Positions 7,702 through 17,785 of a stretch of DNA of 64,000 nt are shown piece by piece. Under the pieces are notes generated by a model. That model did no database searches and was not told where the DNA came from. It saw nothing but the letters and a program-made list of their open reading frames with translations. Every line of letters begins with the position of its first letter. Position 1 is the stretch's first letter. Both the position numbers and the translations under genes were made by a program. The stretch comes from Paraprevotella clara YIT 11840 (GTDB lineage: Bacteria; Bacteroidota; Bacteroidia; Bacteroidales; Bacteroidaceae): the NCBI RefSeq assembly GCF_000233955.1, contig NZ_JH376599.1, forward strand, positions 64,277 to 128,276, written 5' to 3'.

Positions 7702-9449
7702 TTTTTCAGTCGGATTAGTTCAATGCTGTGGGATGGACTATAGTGGATGAATTCGACTTCACGGTTGATAAAGCCGCTCCAATTACTGATGCGTTGAAAG
7801 TCGAAGCGGTGTTGATAAGAAGTCGTGATGATTTGCGAAAGATGCTGGTCGAAAGCTTCTCCATACGTAGATATGCCTTTCAGGAAATAAATAGCCGTGT
7901 CGAAACCCAGCATACCGAAACGTGGCCACGACACGAGGGTCGGTGTGTGAAAGGCCTTTTGGTAGGCATTCTCAAATTCGTCGGCGTTACCGTTCAGCGG
8001 ATTCCTGAAAAAGGAAGAATAGGCGTATGTGTTGAATTGGTAGAAGTTCTCCAGATGATTGCTGGCGTATGTCTGCCATTCCGGATAGCCCACCAGTTTG
8101 ATTCTGTATTCGGGATTCTTTTTAGTGAACTCTTTCAACTTGGGAAACAATTGGTTCAACAGTTTGATACCGGATGAGTTGGGAATGATGACGTTGTCTT
8201 TGTATTGGGTCATCGCTTCCATCCACTTTATTTCGTCATCGTTGAGTTTCAAGCGGTTTGCTTTACTGCCGTTTTGTTGTAACCGTTTTCGGGTGGCATC
8301 GATGAATGCAGCCGCATCTTTGTCGTTTTCAGTGCCTTCCAAGAAAATGACGTTGTCTTTTCCGAAGAGTTCCGTGGTCAGCCGGGATGCTTCTGCAAAC
8401 TGGTATGATTTGGGAGGGTTGATGGCGTAATAATATGGGTTTTCATATACGTTATCACCGAGAGACGAAAATGGGACTACCAGTTTGATATGATGCTGTT
8501 GACAGAATTTGCTAAGTGGGGCTATCTGTTCCGGATACAACGGGCCGATGATGAAATCAAGGTTTGTAATGGGGTGGCTGTTTACGACGGCCTTGATGTC
8601 ACCTGCGCTTTTGCCGGAATCATAGGCGAAAACATCCACCGACGTACCGGATTTCTTTATCTCTTCTACAGCCATCAGCACTCCCCTGTAGAATTCTATC
8701 ATTTTATCGTTGTCCGCCGAACCTCCCTTAAAAGGCAGGATGACTCCCATACGTATCAGTTTCTGAGGGGCTGATACGGCTTTCTTCCCCATCAGTTCTT
8801 CATTGGTAGGAATGATTTCTTTCGGCTTTTCCGGTTTAGGGAAAGGGATACAGACGAAGTCTCCTTTGCGGAGTTTATAACCAGGCTCATTCATTTCCGG
8901 ATTTGCCGCTTTCAGTTCGGCTTCTGTCAGATTGAAATCCCGGGCGATGCTGTATAAAGTTTCCTTGCGTTTTACCTTGTGCATTTCCCGGCATCCGGAT
9001 TGTGCTACCCCTTGCGGTTGGGCGGTCTCCTTCACCGGGGTCGTGTTCACGGGTGTGGTGGAAGCCGGGATACGGATAACCATTCCCGCTTTGAAGTTTT
9101 CGGCCGTAAGTCCCGGATTGGCTTTGCAAATATCGTCGGCACTTACTTGGTAAGTTTTAGTCAGTTTGTAAAGTGTTTCTCCGGCTTGAATCGTATGGAA
9201 ACGTTTTTCTTGCGTACCGTTTTGCTGTTGCGGAATCGTCAGTGTTTCTCCGGCCTTGATACCTGTAGAGGCCGTCGGGTTCAGCTTGAGGATAGATTCG
9301 GGAGACACTTGATAGGTGCGGGCTATGGAATATACCGTTTCTCCTTGTTTAATGGTATGTACGAAAGTTTCCGTCTCCTGCGCACGAGCCGTCAGTTGTA
9401 AGGAAAACAGGGCGATTACGACATATATAAATCTTTTCCAGTGTGCCAT
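7698..9449 (-). CDS. LysM-domain protein with periplasmic-binding (type 1) domain
   Basis: This 583-residue exported protein has a signal peptide to about residue 23 and three LysM peptidoglycan-binding motifs (about 29-73, 83-127 and 155-200, each with the (K)QGETVYSIA.TY.VS pattern). From about residue 230 a type 1 periplasmic-binding fold follows, as in amino acid ABC receptors and LpoA-like proteins: IRMGVILPFKGGSADNDK, FIIGPLYPEQIAPLSKFC, VVPFSSLGDNVYENPYYY. It is probably anchored to the cell wall and binds a small ligand or a partner enzyme; by analogy with LpoA, control of cell-wall synthesis is one option, and this is inference. It is coupled to the PorT-like gene by a 4-base overlap. 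Confidence 0.85.
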   Translation of the reverse strand: MAHWKRFIYVVIALFSLQLTARAQETETFVHTIKQGETVYSIARTYQVSPESILKLNPTASTGIKAGETLTIPQQQNGTQEKRFHTIQAGETLYKLTKTYQVSADDICKANPGLTAENFKAGMVIRIPASTTPVNTTPVKETAQPQGVAQSGCREMHKVKRKETLYSIARDFNLTEAELKAANPEMNEPGYKLRKGDFVCIPFPKPEKPKEIIPTNEELMGKKAVSAPQKLIRMGVILPFKGGSADNDKMIEFYRGVLMAVEEIKKSGTSVDVFAYDSGKSAGDIKAVVNSHPITNLDFIIGPLYPEQIAPLSKFCQQHHIKLVVPFSSLGDNVYENPYYYAINPPKSYQFAEASRLTTELFGKDNVIFLEGTENDKDAAAFIDATRKRLQQNGSKANRLKLNDDEIKWMEAMTQYKDNVIIPNSSGIKLLNQLFPKLKEFTKKNPEYRIKLVGYPEWQTYASNHLENFYQFNTYAYSSFFRNPLNGNADEFENAYQKAFHTPTLVSWPRFGMLGFDTAIYFLKGISTYGEAFDQHLSQIITTSYQHRFDFQRISNWSGFINREVEFIHYSPSHSIELIRLKK

Positions 9450-9472
9450 TTCTTTTTTTCTGATATTGCGGA

Positions 9473-9504
9473 CAAAATTACATAAAAAAAGTGGTTATGT
9501 CAAC
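9473..9504 (-). promoter_or_regulatory. Promoter of the LysM gene
   Basis: The minus-strand -7 box TAATTTTG (9480-9473) lies 20 bp from a near-consensus -33 GTTG (9504-9501). The promoter sits back to back with the plus-strand promoter of the CHU_C gene. Confidence 0.6.
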
Positions 9505-9513
9505 GGGAAACAT

Positions 9514-9521
9514 TATTTTTG
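9514..9521 (+). promoter_or_regulatory. -7 box of the CHU_C-domain gene
   Basis: TATTTTTG lies 15 bases before the ATG at 9537. The divergent LysM promoter lies directly upstream, and the -33 regions of the two overlap. Confidence 0.6.
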
Positions 9522-9536
9522 CACAAATATTCAGGC

Positions 9537-10256
9537 ATGAAAACTATTTTGAAGTATTTGTTTTTAGGTTTATTCTGTGCTGTTTCTTTTTCGCTTTCGG
9601 CACAAACGGCTTATCCTACGGCTAATCCGGCTGCGCGTTATACGACGGTCACGGGCGAAGAGTTGGAAGATGCGTCCGAACCCCAGTCGGCTCCGTTGGC
9701 GGGGCATTTTACTTCCAATGTGGAAGATTTAGGGGATTATACGGTACGGTATGAGTGGCGTGTGTATCGCGAAGGACAAGAGAATACTCCGATTATAGAC
9801 CGTTTCGATGAGAATCTGGAGTACACTTTCACCGAAAGCGGTACGTTTTACGTGCAATTTTATGCCACTTTCGTGCATGGCAACGATACTATCGTGTTTC
9901 CCGAAGAGGGGACGGCAGAGCCGTTTGTAGTCTCCATCAGCGAGTCTGTTCTGGAAATGCCGAATGCTTTTTCTCCCAACGGAGACGGTTACAATGATAT
10001 ATATAAGGTAAAGGAAGGCTATCAGTCCATCGTCAGCTTCAAAGCTGTCATTTTCAACCGATGGGGACAGAAATTGTACGCTTGGGATACTTTGGACGGC
10101 GGATGGGATGGGAAGTTTCATGGCAAGACCGTCAAAGACGGGGTGTATTTCGTGGTGGTCAATGCACGCGGAGCCGACGGCAAGGAATATAAGATAAGAA
10201 AAGATGTGAATGTGCTGACCGGTTATTCGGGGACGGGCACCAATGGAAATGATTAA
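9537..10256 (+). CDS. Secreted protein with gliding-motility-type C-terminal domain (CHU_C)
   Basis: This 239-residue protein has a signal peptide (cleavage after SLSAQ, about residue 23). An Ig/PKD-like middle ([12 protein letters not shown] ... [21 protein letters not shown]) is followed, at about residues 140-226, by the CHU_C signature: [31 protein letters not shown]-type (here [14 protein letters not shown]), [20 protein letters not shown]. Such domains cap extracellular proteins in Bacteroidetes, in some species as T9SS cargo signals. The frame is open to 9519, but that segment contains the -7 box. The stop lies 4 bases before the favoured uvrA start, so it may lead an operon with uvrA. 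Confidence 0.85.
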   Translation: MKTILKYLFLGLFCAVSFSLSAQTAYPTANPAARYTTVTGEELEDASEPQSAPLAGHFTSNVEDLGDYTVRYEWRVYREGQENTPIIDRFDENLEYTFTESGTFYVQFYATFVHGNDTIVFPEEGTAEPFVVSISESVLEMPNAFSPNGDGYNDIYKVKEGYQSIVSFKAVIFNRWGQKLYAWDTLDGGWDGKFHGKTVKDGVYFVVVNARGADGKEYKIRKDVNVLTGYSGTGTNGND

Positions 10257-10260
10257 TAGA

Positions 10261-13104
10261 ATGATGGATAACGAAACAGAAAAAATAGAAGTGTTTGGCG
10301 CGCGGGTGCACAATCTGAAGAATGTGGATGTGGAACTGCCGCGCAACAGTCTGACGGTGATTACTGGGTTGAGCGGGAGTGGGAAGTCTTCATTGGCTTT
10401 CGATACGATATTCGCCGAAGGTCAGCGTCGCTACATAGAAACATTTTCGGCATACGCGCGTAACTTTTTGGGTAACTTGGAGCGTCCGGATGTAGACAAG
10501 ATTACAGGGTTAAGTCCTGTGATTTCCATCGAACAGAAGACGACCAATAAAAATCCCCGTTCTACAGTAGGGACCACTACCGAAATCTATGATTTCCTGC
10601 GTTTGCTGTATGCCCGTGCCGGAGAGGCTTATTCCTATTTGTCGGGCAAGAAGATGGTGCGTTACACCGAAGAGCAGGTGATAGATTTGATTATCAGGGA
10701 TTACGAGGGGAGGCGCATCTATCTGTTGGCTCCCGTGGTGCGTAACCGTAAAGGACATTACAAAGAACTGTTCGAGACGATACGCCGCAAGGGCTATTTA
10801 TATGTGTGCGTGGACGGCGAGATTCGCGAGATAGCCCATGGGATGAAACTCGATCGTTATAAGAACCACAGCATAGAAATCGTTGTGGATAAGCTTTGCG
10901 TACAGCAGAAGGATGACAAACGGTTGCACGCCAGTGTGGCCACGGCCATGCAACAGGGGGAAGGGCAACTTATGGTTTACGATGCCGAAACGGAGACCGT
11001 ACGTCATTACAGTAAACGTTTGATGTGCCCCGAAACCGGTTTGTCCTACCGTGACCCGGCTCCTCATAACTTTTCTTTCAACTCTCCGCAGGGGGCTTGT
11101 CCGCGGTGCAAAGGATTGGGATATGTCAGCCTGATAGACATGGATAAAGTGATTCCGGACCGTAACCTTTCGGTGTACGAGGGGGCTATCCTACCTTTGG
11201 GGAAGTATAAAAACAGCATGATATTCTGGCAGATAGATGCTTTGTTGGAAAAATACGACGCTGATGTGAAGACACCGGTCAAGGATTTGCCGGAGGAAGC
11301 GTTGAACGAAATATTGAACGGCAGCATGGACCGCGTACGCATCAAGTCTCAGTTGGTGCACACCTCATCGGATTATTATGTGACCTACGAGGGATTGGTG
11401 AAATACATCCAGATGATGCAGGAGAACGAAACTTCGGCTTCGGCACAGAAATGGGCGGAACAGTTCTCCAAGACGGTGACTTGTCCGGAATGTGGAGGAC
11501 GCCGTTTGAATAAGGAAGCTTTGCATTTCCGTATGGCAGACAAGAACATTGCGGAGTTGTCTGCGATGGATATCGGTGAATTGTATGATTGGATGTTGCA
11601 CGTGGAGGAAAGGCTGACCGACCGGCAGAGAAAGATAGCCCCGGAAATCTTGAAAGAAATCCGTTCGCGCCTGAAGTTCCTTATGGATGTGGGCTTGGAT
11701 TATCTGTCCTTGAACCGTTCGTCGGTGTCATTATCGGGCGGCGAGAGCCAGCGTATCCGTTTGGCCACGCAGATTGGTTCTCAACTGGTCAATGTCTTGT
11801 ATATTTTGGACGAACCCAGTATCGGTCTGCACCAACGGGACAACCGTCGGTTGATAAGCTCCCTGAAGGCTTTGCGTGACACGGGAAACACAGTGGTTGT
11901 GGTGGAACATGACGAAGAAATGATGGAGAGTGCCGACTATATCATTGATATGGGGCCGAAAGCCGGCAGGCTGGGCGGCGAGGTGGTCTTCCAGGGCACG
12001 CCGGAAGAGATGTTGAAGCAAGATACGTTGACTTCACGTTATCTGAACCGTACTTGTTCCATTCAAATCCCCGGGCAGCGCAGGAAGGGCAACGGACACT
12101 CTTTGTGGTTGAGGGGCGCACGGGGAAACAATCTGAAGGGTGTGGATGTAGAATTCCCTTTGGGGCAGTTGATTTGCGTTACGGGGGTGTCCGGAAGCGG
12201 GAAGTCCACGTTGATTAACGATACTTTGCAGCCCATACTTTCGCAACATTTCTACCGTTCCTTGCGCGATCCTTTGCCTTACGACAAGGTTGAAGGTTTG
12301 GAATTTGTAGACAAGGTGGTCAGTGTGGACCAGTCGCCCATCGGTCGTTTGCCGCGTTCCAATCCGGCTACCTATACCGGTGTGTTCAATGATATCCGTG
12401 CGCTTTTCGTCAGTCTTCCCGAAGCGAAGATACGAGGTTATAAGCCGGGACGTTTCTCTTTTAACGTGAAGGGCGGACGTTGCGAGGCATGCGGTGGAAA
12501 CGGATATAAGACCATCGAGATGAATTTCCTTCCGGATGTGTATGTCCCGTGCGAGGTATGCCACGGAAAGCGTTACAACCGTGAGACGCTGGAAGTTCGT
12601 TTTAAAGGCAAATCCATAGCCGATGTTTTGGATATGACGATTAACCGTGCAGTGGAGTTCTTCGAGAATCAGCCGGTGATTCTGAATAAAATCAAAGTTT
12701 TGCAGGATGTGGGCTTAGGATACATCAAACTGGGGCAGCCCTCTACCACGTTATCGGGTGGCGAAAGCCAACGCATCAAGTTGGCCACGGAACTGTCCAA
12801 GCGAGACACGGGGCAAACCATATATATATTGGACGAGCCGACCACCGGATTGCATTTTGAAGACATACGCGTGTTGCTCGGCGTACTGAACCGTTTGGTG
12901 GACAAAGGCAACACCGTGATGGTTATCGAACATAACCTGGATGTCATCAAGTCGGCAGACTTCCTCATCGATATGGGACCGGACGGCGGACGTGGCGGCG
13001 GCGAGCTTTTGTTCGAGGGTACGCCCGAGGAACTGGTGCGTTATGGGAAAGGTTATACAGCCGCATATTTAAAGGAGGTGCTTTATGGCAAAGCAAAAGA
13101 TTAA
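10261..13104 (+). CDS. uvrA: UvrABC system protein A (excinuclease ATPase)
   Basis: This is the damage-recognition ATPase of nucleotide excision repair (947 residues from this start). Two ABC modules are present: Walker [10 protein letters not shown] (about residues 36-44) and GVSGSGKST, with signatures [13 protein letters not shown] and [13 protein letters not shown]. The second zinc module is intact (CEACGG ... CEVCHG). The first zinc module reads CPETG ... CPRC, so one expected Cys is a Thr. The frame is open with ATGs at 10243 and 10249 that overlap the previous stop; the ATG at 10261 or 10264 gives the length expected from other UvrA proteins. ybaK overlaps its 3' end by 20 bases. Confidence 0.97.
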   Translation: MMDNETEKIEVFGARVHNLKNVDVELPRNSLTVITGLSGSGKSSLAFDTIFAEGQRRYIETFSAYARNFLGNLERPDVDKITGLSPVISIEQKTTNKNPRSTVGTTTEIYDFLRLLYARAGEAYSYLSGKKMVRYTEEQVIDLIIRDYEGRRIYLLAPVVRNRKGHYKELFETIRRKGYLYVCVDGEIREIAHGMKLDRYKNHSIEIVVDKLCVQQKDDKRLHASVATAMQQGEGQLMVYDAETETVRHYSKRLMCPETGLSYRDPAPHNFSFNSPQGACPRCKGLGYVSLIDMDKVIPDRNLSVYEGAILPLGKYKNSMIFWQIDALLEKYDADVKTPVKDLPEEALNEILNGSMDRVRIKSQLVHTSSDYYVTYEGLVKYIQMMQENETSASAQKWAEQFSKTVTCPECGGRRLNKEALHFRMADKNIAELSAMDIGELYDWMLHVEERLTDRQRKIAPEILKEIRSRLKFLMDVGLDYLSLNRSSVSLSGGESQRIRLATQIGSQLVNVLYILDEPSIGLHQRDNRRLISSLKALRDTGNTVVVVEHDEEMMESADYIIDMGPKAGRLGGEVVFQGTPEEMLKQDTLTSRYLNRTCSIQIPGQRRKGNGHSLWLRGARGNNLKGVDVEFPLGQLICVTGVSGSGKSTLINDTLQPILSQHFYRSLRDPLPYDKVEGLEFVDKVVSVDQSPIGRLPRSNPATYTGVFNDIRALFVSLPEAKIRGYKPGRFSFNVKGGRCEACGGNGYKTIEMNFLPDVYVPCEVCHGKRYNRETLEVRFKGKSIADVLDMTINRAVEFFENQPVILNKIKVLQDVGLGYIKLGQPSTTLSGGESQRIKLATELSKRDTGQTIYILDEPTTGLHFEDIRVLLGVLNRLVDKGNTVMVIEHNLDVIKSADFLIDMGPDGGRGGGELLFEGTPEELVRYGKGYTAAYLKEVLYGKAKD
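13071..13080 (+). promoter_or_regulatory. Strong Shine-Dalgarno sequence before ybaK
   Basis: AAAGGAGGTG lies 4 bases before the ybaK ATG and inside the last codons of uvrA (Leu-Lys-Glu-Val). Strong Shine-Dalgarno sites are rare in Bacteroidetes, so this may be chance from the coding sequence or a real aid to re-initiation at the overlap. Confidence 0.45.
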
Positions 13105-13573
13105 TAAGACCAATGTGGCACGCTTGTTGGACAGGGCTAAGGTCGCATACGAATTGATTCCATACGAAGTGGACGAATCGGATTTGAGTGCCGTGCACGT
13201 GGCCGCCCAGTTGGGCGAAGATGTGGAACGGGTGTTCAAGACTATCGTGCTGCATGGTGACAAGACCGGTTATTTTGTTTGCGTAGTACCCGGAGAACAT
13301 GAGATAGACCTGAAGAAAGCGGCTCGTGTGAGCGGCAATAAGAAATGCGAATTGCTGCCGATGAAGGAACTTTTGCCTACGACCGGTTATATCCGTGGCG
13401 GATGTTCCCCGATAGGGATGAAGAAACATTTTCCCACTTACGTGCACGAGACGGCGGCACAGTACGATTATGTTTATGTCAGTGCGGGGCAGCGCGGTTT
13501 GCAGGTCAAGTTGTCGCCCCGGAATTTGTTGGATGAGGCAAGGGCGGAATATGCCGATTTGATTGCGTTGTGA
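13085..13573 (+). CDS. ybaK: Cys-tRNA(Pro)/Cys-tRNA(Cys) deacylase YbaK
   Basis: This 162-residue protein is a trans-editing domain that hydrolyses Cys mischarged on tRNA-Pro. Family features are the conserved Lys in VERVFKTIVLHGD, the GYFVCVVPGEHEIDLKKAA strand-helix and the GYIRGGCSPIGMKKHFPTYV loop with the G-x-x-S-P-x-G motif. Its start lies inside the uvrA 3' end, preceded by AAAGGAGGTG. The gene ends 19 bases from the convergent ligase gene. Confidence 0.94.
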   Translation: MAKQKINKTNVARLLDRAKVAYELIPYEVDESDLSAVHVAAQLGEDVERVFKTIVLHGDKTGYFVCVVPGEHEIDLKKAARVSGNKKCELLPMKELLPTTGYIRGGCSPIGMKKHFPTYVHETAAQYDYVYVSAGQRGLQVKLSPRNLLDEARAEYADLIAL

Positions 13574-13592
13574 TTTTTTGATTGCATGGAGT

Positions 13593-15182
13593 TTAAAAGG
13601 TGTGGTCGTGAAGGTATTTTTTTGCCTCACTTATTATCTTTTTTACGCTACGTGACTTTTGGTTTTTGACGGGTTTGTTGATGATGGTTCGGGCTACTTT
13701 GCAGGCTTGGATACTGTCTCTTTCTTTTATGTGAACCTGCATTTCATAATATAATGGCAAGAACCTGTTAGGAACCATAAGGTTTGCGTATTTGTATCGT
13801 AAGATGGCTTTGTCTGTAAAACCTAATTGTTGGTAATTATCTGCTATTAGCATTTGTACGTTATAGTCATTGTACAAGGTGGTACATTCTTTCAGAATAT
13901 CCAGACTTTTTTTGTATTGCCCGGCATAATGTAGTTCCGCACCGTAATTATACAGGAAGTCTCCGTCTTCTTTCTGTTTTTCATATAACAGTGCATATTG
14001 GGTAAACAAATCTGTTGTTTCTATATCCGATGAGCGTTTTTGTACTTTTATCCATTCTATTTTATTATAGTGGAAGTGTAGCATGTGGATAATCGGAGGA
14101 AAACAGCATAATAAAATAAAAGTACTCAGCGGTTTGGCATATTTGTGACTGGACAAATTCGGAAATAAAATAATGGAGATGAAAGAAGCTGTTGTGAGCC
14201 ATACGAAAGGTATTCGGAATGGGTATGAGAACATACTCCATAAGAAAAGTGTGGTAAAAGTACTAATTAGCATACCTCGGAAATCAGATTTTTGTTTGAG
14301 AATGCTTCGGAGCAAAAATACTAAGGATAAGAGTAAAGCGGCCAATCCTATTAGTCCGTACCGGATAGCAAACAATAAGAATTCATTAAAAGGATTGGTT
14401 AAGTTGTCTGCCAACAGTATATGTTGGGAGGCAGGATGGTGTAAGAAATAATCTGCTTGGTATGGCATGTAGAATGCATCGAATCCTTCCCGTCCCCATC
14501 CCCACATCGGCCGGTCGGCAATCATTTCCATGGCAATTCGCCATATCAGTATGCGTCCGTTGGCAGAGTCTTGTTTATGGAAATATAATCCTGTGAGTAG
14601 TAGTATGGTTGTAAATAAAAGGATGACGATATTGGTTCTTGATAGTTTCTGTAAATGTTGCTTGATTGCAGGCCGACAGATAAGGGCAAAAGAACAGATG
14701 CCTGACAATATTCCTGTCCGTGAACCCGTTAGGATTAGGCATACGCCCATGCTTACTGTCAGTCCTTTCCATATACGTTTGTGCCGTGCCGTGGAGTTCA
14801 CGGTGAAATGGCACCCAATGGGGAAGCATAGAGAGATGAGCATGGCGAAGACAGCAGGGTTGTCGAATGTTCCTGTAAGGAGGAAATGGCGGTTGGCAGA
14901 AGGAAATACACCTAAAAATTGTAATAAGGTGTATGCCATTTCCAATATACCGATACAAAAAAATGATTTGAATATACGTGCTCTTTCTGTACTCCAATTC
15001 CGTTCCTTAAAGATACTGTTACAGAAATAAACGCATAGTGTGAATAAACTAAGATACGTCCATATCCGACACCATAATTCAGCCATTTCTGGATGCGAAG
15101 TGGATGAGATGAACACACTGCCGCTCCATAGGATGAATGTAGGGATGTGTAGGGTCTTGATAAGCCATTTGGGCACATTCAT
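13593..15182 (-). CDS. O-antigen ligase-like membrane protein with C-terminal TPR region
   Basis: This 529-residue protein has about ten membrane helices in residues 1-370. The Wzy_C/O-antigen ligase core is visible as LTGSRTGILSGICSF and, after the large periplasmic loop, WGWGREGFDAFYMPYQ ... HPASQHILLADNLTNPFNEFLLF, the position of the essential loop residues in WaaL/PglL-type enzymes. The last 150 residues (YALLYEKQKEDGDFLYNYGAELHYAGQYKKSLDILKEC) are TPR-like. The donor could be a polysaccharide joined to lipid A or to protein; the sequence does not decide. It follows the BspA-like gene by 27 bases on the same strand. Confidence 0.8.
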   Translation of the reverse strand: MNVPKWLIKTLHIPTFILWSGSVFISSTSHPEMAELWCRIWTYLSLFTLCVYFCNSIFKERNWSTERARIFKSFFCIGILEMAYTLLQFLGVFPSANRHFLLTGTFDNPAVFAMLISLCFPIGCHFTVNSTARHKRIWKGLTVSMGVCLILTGSRTGILSGICSFALICRPAIKQHLQKLSRTNIVILLFTTILLLTGLYFHKQDSANGRILIWRIAMEMIADRPMWGWGREGFDAFYMPYQADYFLHHPASQHILLADNLTNPFNEFLLFAIRYGLIGLAALLLSLVFLLRSILKQKSDFRGMLISTFTTLFLWSMFSYPFRIPFVWLTTASFISIILFPNLSSHKYAKPLSTFILLCCFPPIIHMLHFHYNKIEWIKVQKRSSDIETTDLFTQYALLYEKQKEDGDFLYNYGAELHYAGQYKKSLDILKECTTLYNDYNVQMLIADNYQQLGFTDKAILRYKYANLMVPNRFLPLYYEMQVHIKERDSIQACKVARTIINKPVKNQKSRSVKKIISEAKKYLHDHTF

Positions 15183-15209
15183 AGATTCTTGTCTGGTTTG
15201 TATGCCTGA

Positions 15210-16808
15210 TTAGTAGATGATGGCGTGCATATTTTGCTTTACGAGACTGTCGCACGGGCATCCGTTAAAAGCCGATGGAGCTATATGTTCCAGACTGGAT
15301 GGCAAAGATACATATTGCAAGTTGGAACAATCCCAAAATGCAGAACGGTCAATCTCTTTGACTCCTTCAGGAATTTCTATGAGGTTCAGGTTTTTGCATT
15401 GGCTGAATGTTCCGGAAGATATTTTCTTTATGCCTTTTTCCATAAAGACCCCATTTAAGGAATTACATAGGCTGAAAGCGGATGATCCGATTTCTTTTAC
15501 GGAACTGGGGATAAATACTTGGTATATTCTTTCGCAACCAGCAAAAGCACTTTCCCCGATTTTTTGTATATTATCAGGAATCGCTACGAATGTAGGTAAA
15601 GGCATCCGGCTGAAAGCTCTTTCTCCGATTTCGACAACATCTTGGGGAATATTGGTTGTTATACAGCCGGTTATAATCTTATGGGTTGCTGTTTCTATGA
15701 TGGCATTACAATCGTTTCGCGAGTCATACACAGGATTCTTTGGATTTACGGAGATGGAAGTGCAAAACCTACATCCCCAAAATGCTCCATTATGGATTTT
15801 GGTAATGTTAGCCGGGATGGTGATACTTTTAATCATGCTATTGCCGAATGCTGAAGGGCCGATTTCTTTAATGCTTCCTACAATGCGGGATTTTCCACAT
15901 CCGGAAATAATCTTGTCGGTTGCGGTTTCCACAATAGCGTTGCATCCGTCACGGGAATCATACGTTTTGTTCCGGTTGTCCACAGTTATACTGTCAAGCG
16001 AGAGACATCCATGGAACTGGTTGCCTTCTTCGATGAAAGAGACATTTTGGGGGATATGGATGCCACGTAGGCTGATACAGTCGGCAAAAGTGCCTCCACC
16101 GCTAAGCGTTTCCAAAGTCTGTGGCAATTTTATGTATTTTAAACGTGGGCAGTTTCTGAATATTCCGGATTCCATTTCTACAACTCCTTCTGGAATCGTG
16201 ATACTGTCCAGTTTCAGGCATCCTTTAAAGGCTTCCGCGCAAATACGTGTCACCCCTTGTGGAATTTGGGTGGTATGGCATCCTAAAATGAGGTCTGTTT
16301 TATGTTCAATGATAGCATTACATTGATTCCGTGAATCATACCTTTCGTTCTTTTTATGCACTTCGATGGTTTGTAAGTTCGGACATGAGTGGAAAGCCGC
16401 ATTTTCTATATAATCTATAGTACTGGGTATATGGATGGATTGGAGTTCGGTGCAATACGAAAACGCGTTTCTTCCGATATAATCTATACCTTCGCTGATA
16501 ATCAAGTGTTTTATGTCCTTGCAACCAATGAATGCGTTATCTTCGATTCCTTCTACTTGATATTCGTATCCGTTGTGTATTACTGTGTTAGGAATGACGA
16601 GTGTGTCATTAGACAGTAAAGGATGGGTTCTTGTACTCCTGTCTATACTGGTAATGCTTACGATACTGTCTCTATTGGCAATTATTACAGCCTTACTACT
16701 TACGGTATACTGGAAAACACCGTCAGTGAAACACTGTTGGGCTTTGGCTGAGGCTGCCCACAAAGTTATGGCAACCCAATGACAGAAGTATACTTTGAAG
16801 CGTGCCAT
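15210..16808 (-). CDS. BspA-like leucine-rich repeat surface protein
   Basis: The start at 16808 gives a clean signal peptide (MARFKVYFCHWVAITLWAASAKAQ); the frame extends to an ATG at 16853, which would add a basic 15-residue leader. The mature part is a run of LRR_5 (BspA/TpLRR) repeats of about 23 residues: (I)G.NAFS.C..L.SI.IP..(I). Three islands read YDSR..CNAI(I/V)E.AT..II.GC, a common interruption in these proteins. There is no membrane anchor or sorting domain at the C-terminus. BspA-type proteins bind host or bacterial surfaces. It is probably co-transcribed with the ligase-like gene downstream. Confidence 0.85.
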   Translation of the reverse strand: MARFKVYFCHWVAITLWAASAKAQQCFTDGVFQYTVSSKAVIIANRDSIVSITSIDRSTRTHPLLSNDTLVIPNTVIHNGYEYQVEGIEDNAFIGCKDIKHLIISEGIDYIGRNAFSYCTELQSIHIPSTIDYIENAAFHSCPNLQTIEVHKKNERYDSRNQCNAIIEHKTDLILGCHTTQIPQGVTRICAEAFKGCLKLDSITIPEGVVEMESGIFRNCPRLKYIKLPQTLETLSGGGTFADCISLRGIHIPQNVSFIEEGNQFHGCLSLDSITVDNRNKTYDSRDGCNAIVETATDKIISGCGKSRIVGSIKEIGPSAFGNSMIKSITIPANITKIHNGAFWGCRFCTSISVNPKNPVYDSRNDCNAIIETATHKIITGCITTNIPQDVVEIGERAFSRMPLPTFVAIPDNIQKIGESAFAGCERIYQVFIPSSVKEIGSSAFSLCNSLNGVFMEKGIKKISSGTFSQCKNLNLIEIPEGVKEIDRSAFWDCSNLQYVSLPSSLEHIAPSAFNGCPCDSLVKQNMHAIIY

Positions 16809-16933
16809 GTTTCTCCAATGTTTTTTAGGTTTTTTAAAAGGAATATTTATCACGAAGATAGGTCTTTCTTTTTAGAGGGGCAAGGAGTTATAGGATATTT
16901 TTATTGATTATGGATATATGGGGAGGCTGCGAT

Positions 16934-17782
16934 TTAGCGGATGCGCACAGATAGGGTGCTGGCTCCGTATCCGCACCAATAGCCTTTTCCACCTTGGACA
17001 TTGGATTCCAAGTCGTTAGTGTAGGGGAAGAACATATTGGAAGACAGGTTGTTCAGGTTGGAGTAACTTTTCCAGAATTCGTAAGCGGCCTGGTCCATAC
17101 GGCAGAGTTTTACTTGTACCAAGTCGCCTTTTTTGAAATAGGCGGATGCGTTCCTGTCGGCTTCCGTATAGACGGAGGTCCCGCAGTACACGTCGGCCGC
17201 CACGTGCGTGGGGATGACTTCATTCGAGAATACCCCCATGAAAGATAAGAGAAAAGCTTTGTCTTTTCCGTGTCTTTTGCTGAACAGTCCATAGTAGTTC
17301 CTTTCGTCGGGATTGTCTTCAAAAAAAGCTTTTATATAGAATAAGGTGTCGCTTTCGCTGCGGACGACATGTAGGGAGTCCAGTTCGACGGGCTGGGGGA
17401 TGGTCGTGACGGCTGTAGCTTTTTTCCCCCGATACTCGGCAGTCAGCGTGTAAGTTTTTCCGGCCTGTCCGGTCATTTTGAATGTCGTGTATTTATAGGG
17501 CGGAAAGAAGTCATTGTCATATCCTCCGGTCAGAATCACACTATCGGTCCCGTCAGAGATGGTTACTTTCCCCCAACGTACGATATAGTTTTCGATATTC
17601 TGCATACCGGCGTCTATGGCATGGGTTTCGCCCAATAAGACTACGGGGTAGCCACCGTCCTCAATCCATCCCTCTACGACTAATTGCGTTTGGAGTTCTG
17701 CGTCTTCTTCCTCCATGCAGGCCGTAAATGTGGCACATGCCAGAAGTATCAGTCCGAGTGTGTATATGCAATATGATTTCAT
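16934..17782 (-). CDS. DUF4249 lipoprotein, partner of a TonB-dependent receptor
   Basis: This 282-residue lipoprotein has lipobox FTAC (Cys22) followed by acidic residues (MEEEDAE), an outer-surface export signal in Bacteroides. The LVVEGWIEDGGYPVVLLGETHAI start and GKTYTLTAEYRGKKATAVTTIP strands place it in DUF4249, a family encoded next to TonB-dependent receptors. It probably acts as the surface lid or substrate-capture subunit for the receptor encoded 3 bases upstream. The ligand is unknown. Confidence 0.88.
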   Translation of the reverse strand: MKSYCIYTLGLILLACATFTACMEEEDAELQTQLVVEGWIEDGGYPVVLLGETHAIDAGMQNIENYIVRWGKVTISDGTDSVILTGGYDNDFFPPYKYTTFKMTGQAGKTYTLTAEYRGKKATAVTTIPQPVELDSLHVVRSESDTLFYIKAFFEDNPDERNYYGLFSKRHGKDKAFLLSFMGVFSNEVIPTHVAADVYCGTSVYTEADRNASAYFKKGDLVQVKLCRMDQAAYEFWKSYSNLNNLSSNMFFPYTNDLESNVQGGKGYWCGYGASTLSVRIR

Positions 17783-17785
17783 GGC

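Noticed and set aside
6979-10256. Type IX secretion locus, suggested by the PorT-like barrel and CHU_C domain
   Set aside because: No other T9SS genes (PorK, L, M, N, SprA-like) are near, and both families occur widely in Bacteroidales without T9SS.
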